Assembly (NCBI GenBank): GCA_032622095.1
Contig: CP136064.1
Location: 184,928,209 to 184,992,208 of the forward strand
DNA from: Siphonodentalium dalli
Lineage: Eukaryota; Mollusca; Scaphopoda; Gadilida; Siphonodentaliidae
Direction of reading: 5' to 3'
DNA length: 64,000 nt
Shown: positions 43,759-55,429 of the stretch, one piece after another
Layout: every line of letters starts with the position of its first letter
Numbering within the stretch: position 1 is the stretch's first letter
Position numbers and translations under genes: made by a program
The notes under the pieces: model-generated
Seen by the model: only the letters and a program-made list of their open reading frames with translations
Database searches by the model: none
What the model was told of the DNA's origin: nothing

Positions 43759-46700
43759 TGTCAACCAATAGCGACAATAATAACAACAACGACTCAACGA
43801 GCAGCTGTTACTATTATAATGTTGACAATCCACTTGACAGTGTTCTGAATCTGATTGTTTCATAGCGCATGCATGTACATTTACAAGAGAGGATATGCAT
43901 ATACATGTACTGTATGCACCAGTGTAATTCACAATTGCGTCAGTGTCAACAACAACACCGTAAACAATGAACTGACGCCGCGCAGTGACGGATGATCACA
44001 TATCTACAGTTTACAATTACACGGACCTATTCATCCTGTGTTCATAAATTTTCATTGAAACGTGTGAATATGAGACATTGTCATCATTCGCCATGTTATC
44101 GTCAAGTTATTACGACAATTTACCGGGAATACACTATTGGTTGGATGTTCTTATCAAACTATCTTTGGCTGACTCACAGATATTGATACTAAGTGGTTGT
44201 GATACCAGTATACAGTTTGATGCATCATGCTTTAAAATTTCATGGAAAATGTGCGACTACAGGAGAACATTGTCGCCAAGTCATTGCGCACAGTTATTAT
44301 GCGATCTGCTGTTGTCTTGAATGTTTCAATCCCAACTAGCTGTTATTGATATACAGTACTAGTCAAAAGAAGTGGTATATTAAGCGCCCTATTTTCGCGC
44401 CCAATACCGCAATAATATTGCAAGTGGAAACGCTTATAAGCATGTCGCTTGTGATATTATTGCAATATTTTGCGCTTAATATCTCAATATTTTGCGCTTA
44501 ATATTGCGACATCTTGCGCTCAAAATTGTGACATTTAAATCAAATTATTGCTTCTTCTATATTGACATTTAAATCAAATTATTGCTTCTTCTATATTGTT
44601 TATTGTATTAATAGAGACAATGTTTAAGATATGTATATAATTATAGCTGTAAATGCGATATGTCCACTATATGTACACTATATGCACAGTATTTATCTAA
44701 TATAAATATAACGCTATCGGGTCTGTGTGAAATACAGCGCGCTTAGTATCGCAATATTTTGCGTTCAATATTGCAATAATCAGCGCGACAGATTTTTGGT
44801 AGTGTGCTATAATCACGCCTTTTTCTAAATTAAGCACGCTCAATATCGCAATAAAGGTGCGCCTAAAAATACCACTTCTTCTGACTGTCATGATGTACGG
44901 ATTCACCTGTTAAAACAAAAACTGTGTTTATAAGTGACTGGACAATTTCACGCCTTACATGTTACCAAAAAGTATGCCATTAAGATATTTTACTTTTACA
45001 TGTACATACATTTGAGTTTTAACTGTGAAACATGTAGCTTTGTTCTTGTTATGGCTTAAAAGGCATGCCGATTCATGTTTTAGAATGGTCGAAATTAGTA
45101 TTACGCATAACTGAATAGTGATGGGTTGGTTTATCAGCTATTACTAGTATCGTTTTTTATTTACAGCCATATTTATACAGTAGTTAGTGAAAGGCGAACA
45201 CATTACGCGTGCACAGCCTTTTCCGGATTAAATTCTACGAGGCAGATAACAAGCTTGATCCTCTGCAAACTGCAAAGTTTCATAAGTATTGTCTATCACT
45301 TTATGTATTGAGGATTTACATTTCATCAAAACTATGATCGTAAAATAAGAACTAAGATGTATTTTTCAGTTATGAATAATACTGGTTTCGACCATTCAAA
45401 AACATATGAATAGTAATGCCTACCGGGAAATCATATTGTCACCATGGGAACCTGGCTAATTCTATGGTAAATTAGCAAATTAAGAGCAAAAAATTGGTGT
45501 TGACCCATTAAAAATACCATTGGTCTGACCTTTATTAATTACGGTCTTGATATTAATTAAACGGTGCTGAACCGTAAAAAATGCAACGGTCTGACAGTTA
45601 TTGTTTACGGTCTGCCAGTTACTTAAACGGTTTTATACCGTGGAACATGCTACGGTCTGACCGTATGTTTAACGGTCAAATGTTGGCAGCGATGTTGCGT
45701 GGTGTCAGACCGTTAAAACTACGGTATTTTTTCTAACAGTGTAGCATATACAGTAAAGCCCTAATTAATCGACTCCTTAACCACAGCAGAATTATGGGTA
45801 ACTTTTCAGGATTTAGTCGGAAATATATCAAACGATACTAGTAATAGCTGATAAGCCAACCCATTACTGTTCAGTTACGAGTAATACTAATTCGACCATT
45901 CTAAAACATGAACCGGCATGCCCTTTTAAGACATAAAAAGAACAAAGCTACATGTTTCACAGTTAAAACTCAAATTTATGTACATGTAAAAGTAAACCAT
46001 CTTAATGGCATACTTTTTGGTAACATGTAAGGCGTGAAATTGTCCAGTCACTTGTAAACACAGTTTTTGTTTTAACAGTTGAATCCATACATCATGAGAA
46101 CACAGTACCAGTCAGAAGAAGTGGTATTTTTAGGCACACCTTTATTGCGATATTGAGCGCGCTTAAATTTAAAAAAGGCGTGATTATAGCACAATACCAA
46201 AAATCTGTCGCGCTGATTATTGAGATATTGAACGCAAAACATTGCGATACTAAGCGCGCTAAATTTCTTACAGACCCGATAGTGCTAAATTTATATCAGA
46301 TACATACTGTGCATATAGTGTATATATAGCATTTACAACTATAATTATATACAAATCTAAAACATTGTCTCTATTTATACAATAAACAATATAGAAGAAG
46401 CAATAATTTGATTTAAATGTCACAATTTAAGCGCAAAAATATTGAGATATCAAGCGCAATATATTGCAATAATATCACAAGCGACACGCTTATAAGCTTT
46501 TCCACTTGCAATATTATTGCGATATTGGGCGCGAAAATAGTGCGCTTAATATACCACTTCTCAGTCTTTTGACTGGTACTCTATATCAATAACAGCTAGT
46601 TGGGATTGAAACCTTCAAAACAATAGCAGATCCCATAATAACTGTGCGCGATGACTTGGCGACAATGTTCTCCTGTAGTCGCACATTTTTCGATGAAATT

Positions 46701-47752
46701 TACAGCATGATGCATCAAACTGTATACTGGTATCACGATACTTAGTATCAATACCAGTGAGTCAGCCAAAGATAGTTGATAAGAACATCCAACCAATAGT
46801 GCACTCCCGGTAAATTGTCGTAATAACTTGACGATATCATGCCGAATGATGACAATTAGGAGATAAACATACCCTGTTGAGTTGTACATTCTGGGATTCG
46901 AGCATGAAAACAAACTGTTTTCATGCTCGAATCCCAGAATGTACAACGAAACAGGGTACGTTTATCTCCATTGTAATTCAATCTAGCAAGGAATTTGCCA
47001 AAAAACTATAAAAAGTATCATTTAGTCATTTTCATAACACGAATCGAGACTTTCATTTCGCCGTTGTCACCGTGCACAAATCATTGGGTTTGTTCATTGC
47101 GTTACTCGGAACACTGCTCCGTAACCATTCCTGTGGGGCGGGTTGGCTCGTTTCGCTACTCCGTTCTGCGCCGATGAAATTGTACCGTGCCACATTCAGA
47201 TTTGATGCACGCTGAAGCGGCCGATGAACGGTATCTATAGACAACAACGCGCGGGTGTGCTCTTTTCGCTACTCGTTCTGCGCCGATGAAATTTGACCGT
47301 GTTACATTCAGATTTGATGCACGCTGAAGCGGCCGATGTCGGTGAATCGAAAACGAAAGTTAACCGCTCTCGGCCAATCAGAATGCTTGTTTTTAGTAAC
47401 AAATACTCAATTGAATTACAATGTCTCATATCCACACGTTTCAATGAAAATTGATGAACACGGGAATTGTAGATATGTGATCATCCGTCACTGCGCATTG
47501 TCAGTTCATTGTTTACGGCGTTGTTGTTGACATTGAATTACACTTGTGCATACAGTACATGTTTATCCTCTCTTATAAATGTACATGCATGTGCTTTGAA
47601 GCAATCAGACCACTGTCAACTGGTTTGAACAACAGGTCCTTGTCAACATTATAATAGTAATAGCTGCTCGCTGTTTTTATTATTGTCATTATTGGTTGAC
47701 ATCGAAGCTCGTGTTAATTGTACCTGTATCCTGTGTCAGTAAATGTGCCAAA
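43716..47752. repeat. Large palindrome: ~1.4-kb arms, ~0.67-kb spacer
   Basis: The left arm 43716-45155 and right arm 45827-47752 are reverse complements at roughly 85-90%, traced through GTGAATTACAC(T), CACACGTTTCAATGAAAA, CAACCAATAGTG, GGCGTGAAATTGTCCAGTCA and ACTAGTAATAGCTGATAA. The right arm is longer because ~0.56 kb is inserted at about 46858-47420; that insert itself contains a perfect small palindrome (46860-46970). Both arms carry GCGCTTAATATTGC-type repeats (44380-44880, 46130-46560). The spacer contains the CACTGTTA end and half a mariner MITE. Confidence 0.8.
45751..45826 (+). mobile_element. Left half of the mariner-type MITE
   Basis: CAGTAAAGCCCTAATTAATC... through CAGGATTTAGTCGGAAATAT matches the left arm of the intact copy at 27162. 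It stops abruptly where the palindrome's right arm begins. Confidence 0.8.
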
Positions 47753-47800
47753 CATATTTTAAGAATTACTATGTGGTGAAATAGTTATGTCTCTGGCTCT
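46951..47800 (+). repeat. Long direct duplication, copy 1
   Basis: Nearly identical to 48470-49330 (offset 1519, then 1530 after an 11-bp insertion in copy 2). It contains an internal duplication of 'TCTGCGCCGATGAAATT...GAAGCGGCCGATG' (period ~113 bp). Identical peptides from both copies (46995/48514, 47053/48572, 47235/48754) confirm the duplication. No recognised protein. Confidence 0.93.
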
Positions 47801-48382
47801 GCCCTTATTCGACTTTGTGATCCCATTTTCACAAATCTGTCACCCAAGGTAATTTCATACCAAATATAAGCAAAATAGGCCATTTTATTCGTGCATAGAA
47901 GACATATCATGAATTAATATGGAGAGAAAGAGTAATGTAGCTGGCCTTGCGCCTACTTGACCTGGTGACCCTGATTGAACAAATCTGAATCACAACCAAA
48001 GGAGCCTCAATATTAAATATGAGCTAAATAGAGCTGGTGGTTCTTTCAAAAAACACTTTTCAATTTTGCCAAATATGTTCTAGTGAAGTGGTGGATGTGT
48101 GAGTGTTAAATGTCCTGTTGAAAGATTTGAACAATACATATGATAGATTGTTGTTGTACTTGGGAATTAATGACCTCTTGCAGATCTCCAGGGAATGTTT
48201 ATAAAAATGTCAGATTTCACTTGACATGTGTAGGCATACCCCGCATACAGTTAGAGCCAACGTAAATGCTTCTTATTAATGATTCTCTGTCAAGAATTTG
48301 AGTAAATCTTATTTTTGTGACCAGGGTGGCAGAAGCAGTAAACTTGAGTAAAGGGCCAGGAGGCACTAATATATATATATAT

Positions 48383-48472
48383 TTACTTCTGAATATGTTC
48401 ACAAAGCTAGCGCTTTCGGCAGTGTTCTGCTTCTTCAGGCTTCACATATTCGTAATAGTCTTAGTTTCAACA
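48383..48472 (-). repeat. Inverted repeat with hammerhead-like motif, left copy
   Basis: On the minus strand: CGAATATGTGAAGC, CTGAAGA, AGCAGAACACTGC, CGAAA, GCGCTAGC, TTTGTGAACATATTC. It is ~97% identical to 49699-49795 in the opposite orientation. Penelope-like elements often carry such sequences in inverted terminal repeats; the assignment is inference. Confidence 0.55.
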
Positions 48473-49330
48473 GGGTACGTTTATCTCCATTGTAATTCAA
48501 TCTAGCAAGGAATTTGCCAAAAAACTATAAAAAGTATCATTTAGTCATTTTCATAACACGAATCGAGACTTTCATTTCGCCGTTGTCACCGTGCACAAAT
48601 CATTGGGTTTGTTCATTGCGTTACTCGGAACACTGCTCCGTAACCATTCCTGTGGGGCGGGTTGGCTCGTTTCGCTACTCCGTTCTGCGCCGATGAAATT
48701 GTACCGTGCCACATTCAGATTTGATGCACGCTGAAGCGGCCGATGAACGGTATCTATAGACAACAACGCGCGGGTGTGCTCTTTTCGCTACTCGTTCTGC
48801 GCCGATGAAATTTGACCGTGTTACATTCAGATTTGATGCACGCTGAAGCGGCCGATGTCGGTGAATCGAAAACGAAAGTTAACCGCTCTCGGCCAATCAG
48901 AATGCTTGTTTTTAGTGACAAATACTCAATTGAATTACAATGTCTCATATCCACACGTTTCAATGAAAATTGATGAACACGGGAATTGTAGATATGTGAT
49001 CATCCGTCACTGCGCATTGTCAGTTCATTGTTTACGGCGTTGTTGTTGACATTGACGCTCTTGTGAATTACACTTGTGCATACAGTACATGTTTATCCTC
49101 TCTTATAAATGTACATGCATGTGCTTTGAAGCAATCAGTCCACTGTCAACTGGTTTGAACAACAGGTCCTTGTCAACATTATAATAGTAATAGCTGCTCG
49201 CTGTTGTTATTATTGTCATTATTGGTTGACATCGAAGCTCGTGTTAATTGTACCTGTATCCTGTGTCAGTAAATGTGCCAAACATATTTTAAGAATTACT
49301 ATGTGATGAAATAGTTATGTCTCTGGCTCT
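48470..49330 (+). repeat. Long direct duplication, copy 2
   Basis: Second copy of 46951-47800. The main differences are a GCTCTTGTGAA insertion near 49055 and a few substitutions. It is enclosed by the inverted repeats at 48383 and 49699. Confidence 0.93.
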
Positions 49331-49698
49331 GGCTCTTCTACAAAAATGACAGGCATGGAACGGACTCATTCGAAAAACACGGGACAGGAATTCTACGAAT
49401 GGTTAGTTGAAGTTAAGGAAATGACATCACAATGGGCTGAAAGTTATCTTCAATAAAGACATGTCTTGTGTTCTTCAACTTGAAGTCTACAAAACACGGG
49501 ACATGAACTCCACGAAGAGATTAAGCTATTCGCCATTAATTTTGGCATTCACATACTACTGACCGCACTAGGTCAGTTGAAGTTAAGTAAATGACGTCAC
49601 AATAGACTGAAAGTTATGTTCAATAAAGACATGTGTTCTTCAACTTGAAGTCTACAAATCTCGTAAAAAATCATCGGATACAAGATGTCAATTTGTGA

Positions 49699-49795
49699 AA
49701 ACAGTTGAAACTAAGACTGTTACGAATATGTGAAGCCTGAAGAAGCAGAACACTGCCGAAAGCACTAGCTTTGTGAACATATTCAGAAGTAAATT
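49699..49795 (+). repeat. Inverted repeat with hammerhead-like motif, right copy
   Basis: The plus strand carries CTGAAGA (49737-49743), stem GCAG-AACA-CTGC, then CGAAA, GCACTAGC, and outer stem GAATATGT (from 49724) pairing with ACATATTC (to ~49794). See findings. Confidence 0.55.
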
Positions 49796-50850
49796 GGATT
49801 TCGGACCGGACTTCGTCCGGGCTGTTTCCCCTCTGCTTTTCGGCGAATTGCGCGATTTGACCTTGAATTGTCCATTTTGAAGGTCAGGTGGAGTCACGAT
49901 TTGACCCGTCCAAAACACTGCCCGGACAAAAGTACCCGACAAAAGTACCCGTCGATATCCATCCGGTTTTACCCGATTTGACATTGAATTGATCATTTTG
50001 AAGCTCAAGGTCAGGTCGGGGTCACGATTTGACACGTCCAAAACACTCAGTGGACAAAAGTAACCCTATGTATCAAATTTCGTCGAAATCCCATTAAAAT
50101 TCGCGATTTGACCTTGAATTGACCCGAATTCAAGGTCATGTCGCACGGGCAAATGAATAGACTTATGACACTCCCATACGAAAGTATCCATAGACACTAC
50201 TTTTCATCGAAATCCCGTGATACTCGGGCGTTTGACCTTGAAATGACCCGATTTCAAGGTCAAGGTCACGTCGCACGGGCAAATTAATAGGCCTATGCCC
50301 CGACTTCGTCCGGGCTGTTTCCCCTCTGCCTTTCGGCGAATTGCGCGATTTGACCTTGAATTGTCCATTTTGAAGGTCAAGGTTAGGTGGGGGTCACGAT
50401 TTGACCCGTCCAAAACACTGCCCGGACAAAAGTACACGACAAAAGTACCCGTCGAAATCCATCCGGTTTTACCCGATTTGACCTCGAATTGATCATTTTG
50501 AAGGTCAAGGTCAGGTCGGGGTCACGATTTGACCCGTCCAAAACACCCAGTGGACAAAAGTAACCATATGTATCAAATTTCGTCGATTCGCGATTTGACC
50601 TTGAATTGACCCGATTTCAAGGTCAAGGTCACGTCGCACGGGCAAATGAATAGGCTTACGACACTCCCCAATGACCCGATTTCAAGGTCAAGGTCACGTC
50701 GCATGGGCAAATTAATAGACCCATGCCACTCCCCGGCCGAAAGTACCCCCACATACCAAGTTTCATCGAAATCGGCTCGGCCGTTTTCGAGTCCATCGCG
50801 GACAGACAGACACACACACACACATATTTCCCAAAATATATAATTTATAT
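49796..50850 (+). repeat. 'CTTCGTCCGGGC / TGACCTTGAATTG' repeat, long copy
   Basis: Starts GGACCGGACTTCGTCCGGGC and ends with AC-rich CAGACACACACACAC and CCCAAAATATATAAT. Inside are tandem 'GATTTGACCTTGAATTGACC ... CAAGGTCACGTCGCACGGGC' blocks, and the start block repeats at 50300. CATCGAAATCGGCTCGGCCG precedes the tail. This arrangement resembles the 3' part of RTE-like or SINE elements. Same family as 57911-59746. Confidence 0.7.
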
Positions 50851-50879
50851 AATTGACCCTGGAGTTAAATAAAAATAAT

Positions 50880-51265
50880 GTTTTAAATATGTTTTGGAGT
50901 TATGTCCCTGGGCCCGCCCACATTTGACCCAGTGACATCATTTAAACAAATCTGAACCCCAGTCACCAAGGATCCTTCATACCAAATATGAATCCATTTG
51001 GCCTGATGGTATTTGAGAAGATGTTTAAAAGAATTACTATGGAGGGAAAGAGTTATGGCCCTGGCTTCGCAACTATTTGACCGAGTGACCTCATTTGAAC
51101 AAATCTGAATGTGAGTCGCCTAGGGAACATCCACACCATGGTCTTATGGTTCCAGGGGAGAAGAAGTTTAAAGAATTGTTGACGGATGGACGGATGGACG
51201 AACGGCGGCCGATGAGCAATGACTATAGTTCCACCGGAGACTTCGTCTCAGGTGAGCTAAAAACC
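50880..51265 (+). repeat. 'GAGTTATG-CCCTGG ... CAGGTGAGCTAAAA' repeat
   Basis: Two blocks (50890 and 51040) of 'GAGTTATG(G/T)CCCTGG', 'TTTGACC(C/G)AGTGAC' and 'GAACAAATCTGAA', ending GACGGATGGACGG and TCTCAGGTGAGCTAAAA. Related blocks start at 47780 and 47920. It is a common style of invertebrate dispersed repeat. Confidence 0.6.
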
Positions 51266-51735
51266 GTAAAACTGATGAAACGGTATGGGACTGTCGATTA
51301 TGACGGTCCGAAACTGTCAAACCGACAGTATTTTATAACAGTGTAACCTCCCTAAATTCCTTTATACTATGTCGTATTAACTGTTTGTCGCTGATAAACC
51401 AATTAAACTATTTCTGTAATTAAATGTACTATGTTGTGGGATGATGAGTAAACTATTTCAATTACTTGGTGATTTATGTTTGAAACACTTTAAAGTGATT
51501 ATTAACATTCCCATTCACTAAATAATAATAGTTCGACATATCAAATTAATTCGTACATTGCCGAAGTCGTTGGTGCACTCAATGTATTGGGCTCAAAGAA
51601 CTAAAGCTGGCGGTATATTGACGCATTAAAAATTAACACATCTTGCATGTCCATGTCGCCATTCATAACACATGCTTGTTATATTCTGCCATGTTCCAGT
51701 TAACGCACATCCATCCTCTTATGAAGAAATGACTT

Positions 51736-52330
51736 GTGCCGATCTATAAAGGTGAACCAAAGCCGATTCAGGACCCAGACAGCTACCGAGCAATCACGTT
51801 ATTCCTAGTGCTTTATAAGCTATTTTAGGTTATTATTCTCCGAAGACTTATAGGCAAAGCTGAGATTTCAAGAATTTCTCAAATACATTACAAAATGGGT
51901 TCCAGAAAGAAGCTGGTTGTTCTGTGACTGCATTCGAGCTACATTTTCAATAGCTCGTGTCTTTTCGCAGCATTTCTCTTTTTCACGAAAAGCTTTTGAT
52001 TGCGTATGTCACGATGGATGTATATATGAAAAGGCAGTGACAGGCGACTTCCTCAGACTTTCTCACAGCATGTACACAAACGTCGAAAGTCACATACTTC
52101 ATAACGGAATTATAACTCAACCATTCCAAATTAAACAAGGCACGTGACAAGGTATAATCTTATCTCCATGCATCTACCTTATTTTTAGTGACGTTCTTAT
52201 AAGTTATCTAGCAGAGCATCCATATGGCCTACACATTAGCTCCCTAACGTGCTCGTCGTCCACATCGCGGATAACATAGCTTCTTCTTCTTTGACTGAAG
52301 GTGACCTTCATAGACTTATGATCATATGCT
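51736..52330 (+). pseudogene. Dead non-LTR retrotransposon reverse transcriptase (fragment)
   Basis: Pieces in shifted frames: LVPIYKGEPKPIQDPDSYRA and ITLFLVLYKLF, then NGFQKEAGCSVTAFELHFQ, then SRKAFDCVCHDGCIYEKAVT, FLRLSHSMYTNV, FQIKQGT-stop-QGIILSPCIYL and LHISSL. These match, in order, the RT motifs 'PIYK...D..SYRPISL', 'Q.GF', '..KAFD.V.H..L' and 'QG..QG..LSP.L'. The catalytic 'ADD' appears as ADN near 52270. Frameshifts and stops show it is inactive. Probably CR1/Jockey-like; clade uncertain. Confidence 0.8.
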
Positions 52331-52419
52331 TTTAGTACAGAATTAAATGAAGATTTAAATTTTCAAGCGAAACATACAAGGTCGTAATTTTAACGCTCGC
52401 AACGCTGGGACCACACACA

Positions 52420-52590
52420 CCAGGGGGGGGGGGCGGAAAAAAAATTCCAGACATGTATGCTACTTTTTTGCCGATGACCACTTTTTGGAGCCACCCACCG
52501 CCGACCCCAATTTTGTTTCCATTTCATAGAGTTTTTTCCAGCCATGTTTTGACACCCACCCCTAGTGGAACGCAAAACACAAACATACAG
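52420..52590 (+). repeat. G-run repeat, further copy
   Basis: G run, GGAAAAAAAATTCCAGACATG, TTTTTTGCCGATGACCACTTTTT and CACCCACCCCTAGTGG; related to 18036-18200. Confidence 0.55.
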
Positions 52591-52892
52591 CGAACACCAG
52601 GACCAAACCTCCTACATTGAGATTCAGTGAATCTAGTAATGAACAGCAGGACTGGTCTCTAGCAGTATATTCTTGACTGCAGTGGATTTTTTCCCCTAGA
52701 AACATGAGTCAAACACTTACAGATGTAAATGTTGCAGATAACATGGCAGTTCAGTCAGACAGACTCTGACCCAGTAGACCACACTACAGTTTTTGACGGC
52801 CTCACAAGATATGGCATCATTAATCGTTTTTATTAAATATCATATTTCCACAGCTCTGCAGTCAATTTATTTTAAAGTTTAGTATATGAACA

Positions 52893-53023
52893 GAGCATGG
52901 CTTGGAGTTGACTACGCGAATGTAGTGGCCAGTGGGAAGGGTGTAGTTCATGAGCCTTCGGCTCATGAACTACACCATTCCCACTGGCCACTACATTCGC
53001 GTAGTCAACGACAAGATATGCTC
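52893..53023. repeat. 131-bp near-perfect palindrome
   Basis: GTTGACTACGCGAATGTAGT (52907 on) through GTGTAGTTCATGAGCC is followed by a TTC loop and its reverse complement to 53009. Outer arms GAGCAT...ATGCTC extend the pairing to 52893-53023. Only a couple of mismatches. No TA or TTAA flank is evident. Confidence 0.88.
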
Positions 53024-54139
53024 TAATCATTATATTATATCGAACATTTATAGACAAGCTGACGTTCTAATATTTATATACCATCGAACATTTTATTGCT
53101 AAACTGAAGTAATTGTATTGTGTCCAGATTGCATTCAATTTCCTTCTCGTCACAAAACCTATTATTAAAGCAGCTTTATTGCTATTGTGAATAGCAGCTA
53201 AACCTGAGTGGGTAACCGGTCACTGACACAGCGCGCACGGTTAATCATAATTAATAGTCACTGTTTAGTGCCAGAAATGTCTGGTAGTCCCTTTTAGAGA
53301 CCTTTTTAGTTTTTGTGTTTTGTTACTTTTTTATGGAAATTTATAAAATATATTATGTCTATACACCAGGTAGGTGATATTGCTCTACACCAGATAGGTG
53401 ATTTTGTTTTACACCATATAGGTGATTGCATTATATCAGATAGGTTAAATTATGATATGCTACGTGCCACCCAGAGTCATCAGACATTACTAAAACATGT
53501 TTCGCACATATAGCAATACACTAGAGCACACAGGAGCACCAATGGGAAATCAAAGAAAGTTAATGTTATGATTGATTCCAATTGATTCAGATTGGTCAGG
53601 ATTGGTTGGGAATTTTATAACGTTCACAGTTTATCTTGTATGAATTCAGGAATTTTGTATGAGTTCAGAAAAGGCATCATTTCTATTGGACTGCTCAAGT
53701 GTAGCATGTGAGAGTAAAGCATATAATAAAAAACAAACCTACACTTTTAGTAGAAACCTGTATTAACTCATTCATGACATTGTGAATTATGACCATTTTC
53801 TATCTCTTTTGTCACATACGAGATAATTGTGTTATCCACTCACAAGTCTAGGTATGTTACATGTTTTTTTCTTTATACATCAGTGTATACATCAGTGTTT
53901 AATGCCCATGTTGGACCAGATTTGGCATTAAATTTATATCTTTAAAGTTATCCTTATTTGATGTTAATTACATAGAACACTGCATGGGCGATTCAGCTGC
54001 ATTAAGAATACTTTCACTTGTCCTAATGAGGCACAAACCAACATACAATGGCCCTAGTGTGTACAGTGTTGCTGCAGTTCCTTATTATTGATTCCTTAGT
54101 GTTACAAACCAGTACAAACTAGTAAAATTCCAATAAAAG
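53024..54139. other. Mostly featureless; short 'ACACCAGATAGGTGAT' minisatellite
   Basis: At 53362-53450 four ~21-bp units of ACACCAGATAGGTGATTTTG occur. The rest is AT-rich with no recognised gene. Confidence 0.5.
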
Positions 54140-54250
54140 GTGTGAAGGAAAAAAAATAATTTTGTCACGGAAAAATTGCTTTGGGCTTATTTTGACACCC
54201 ACCACCCCCAGCCTACGTGTCGGAAGAAAAATTCCCCCCCCTCCCCCTGC
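54140..54250 (-). repeat. G/C-run repeat, inverted copy
   Basis: TGTGAAGGAAAAAAAATAAT, GACACCCACCACCCCC, GGAAGAAAAATTCCCCCCC; reverse orientation of the family at 18036 and 52420. Confidence 0.5.
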
Positions 54251-54499
54251 ACACACGAGTCATTTTATCTAGGATCTGGTTCTGTATATATAGAAAAAAA
54301 CAAATAACGCACCTCGGACTAATTCAAGATCCCTGGTGGTCACACGCCCCCAACATGGAACGAGCCTCTCAAAATCTAAGCAAATACTACATCGCTGCTT
54401 GCCGAACTTCAGTCTCTAAGAACTTTAGCCCCATGACCAACTTCAAACTTCTCACTCACGTCGTCACTCATAAACCCATGTAGGGATGCAAAACGTGGT

Positions 54500-55429
54500 G
54501 CGATCTGACAATGAAAGTGTCAATGACACTGTACCTCAACTTGGAGAGGGGATATTTGCATGTGTCAATGAAGCGATTAGGGATGGGGAAATTTGAAATG
54601 TCTAAGTAATACTAGATATCAACATGAAAGTGTCAAAGTTGGCACTGTAGCTCAACTTGGAAAGTGAATAATTTCATGTGTTACAGTCAATGGAGCGATT
54701 AGGAATGCGGAAAGTTGAAAAGTCTACGTAATACTATATTTTCAACATGTAATATAAAATCCAAGATGGTTGCTAATGGCTATGTTTTCCAATGAAATTC
54801 AAATCATTTGATAGCTTCCATCTAGTAGATCAACATCAAGATTAATATGAAGTTTGGTGATGATCGAATAAGGGAAGTGGAATGTAGGGTGTGCCAAAGG
54901 ATTTAGTCATGCAAAGAGTAAAATCCAAGATGGCTGCTGGCGGCCATGTTTTATGGCCGAATGATCCCAAAATGACTCGTTGCAATCTACATGTCATTTT
55001 CAACATCCGTAACAAATTTCATGATGATCCGATTAAAGGTACGACCTGTAGCCCGTGCCAAAGTATTTAGTCATGCAAAGAGTAAAATCCAAGATGGCTG
55101 CTGGCGGCCATGTTTTTCGGCCGAATGACCCCAAAATGACTCGTTCCCATCTACATCTCAATATTAACATTCATGACAAATTTGAATTCGATCATACAAA
55201 CAGTATGGCCTGTAGCCCGTGCTAATGGATTGCATTTTGAAATCCAAGATGGCCGCTGGTGGCAATTTTTTTTAATGAAATTAAAAACATTTGATATCTC
55301 CCATCTAGAGTGGTCACCCGAAGATTAATATGAAGTTTGGTGACGATCAGATTAGGTATGTGGTCTGCATGTGTGCTAAATGATTTAGTCATGCAAAGAG
55401 TAAAATTCAAAATGGCTACCGGTGGCCAT
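54500..55429 (+). repeat. ~163-bp 'AAATCCAAGATGGC' tandem array, left part
   Basis: Units at 54757, 54918, 55081, 55239 and 55399 carry AAATCCAAGATGGCTGCTGG, CGGCCATGTTTT, CCAAAATGACTCGTT and TTTAGTCATGCAAAGAGTA. 54500-54750 has two further ~125-bp repeats (CAACATGAAAGTGTCAA). The array is cut at 55429 by the large inverted-repeat element and resumes at 62374 in the same orientation. Confidence 0.8.

Larger units (their letters stand above)
42782..51343. mobile_element. 8.6-kb composite region bounded by CACTGTTA inverted repeats
   Basis: The left end 42782-42852 (CACTGTTAGAAATTACTGTCGG ... CCATACC-TTTCATCAG) is matched in reverse at 51270-51343 (...ACAGTATTTTATAACAGTG), ~85% over 70 bp. A related end (ACTACGGTATTTTTTCTAACAGTG) lies at 45744, closing a small element at about 45490-45744. 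The flanks TAA+A and TAA hint at a 3-bp duplication but are not exact. The pair may be one nested element or two related MITEs. Confidence 0.5.

Noticed and set aside
43284-43932. Two ORFs sharing a C-terminal half, as a duplicated gene
   Set aside because: Explained by the 313-bp tandem duplication; no start context or domain.
47053-48963. Identical ORF pairs as a conserved small gene family
   Set aside because: The identity comes from the long direct duplication, includes non-coding flanks, and the peptides resemble nothing known.
51095-51346. 83-codon plus ORF near the CACTGTTA end
   Set aside because: It reads through the CAGGTGAGCTAAAA repeat and the inverted end; non-coding repeat.
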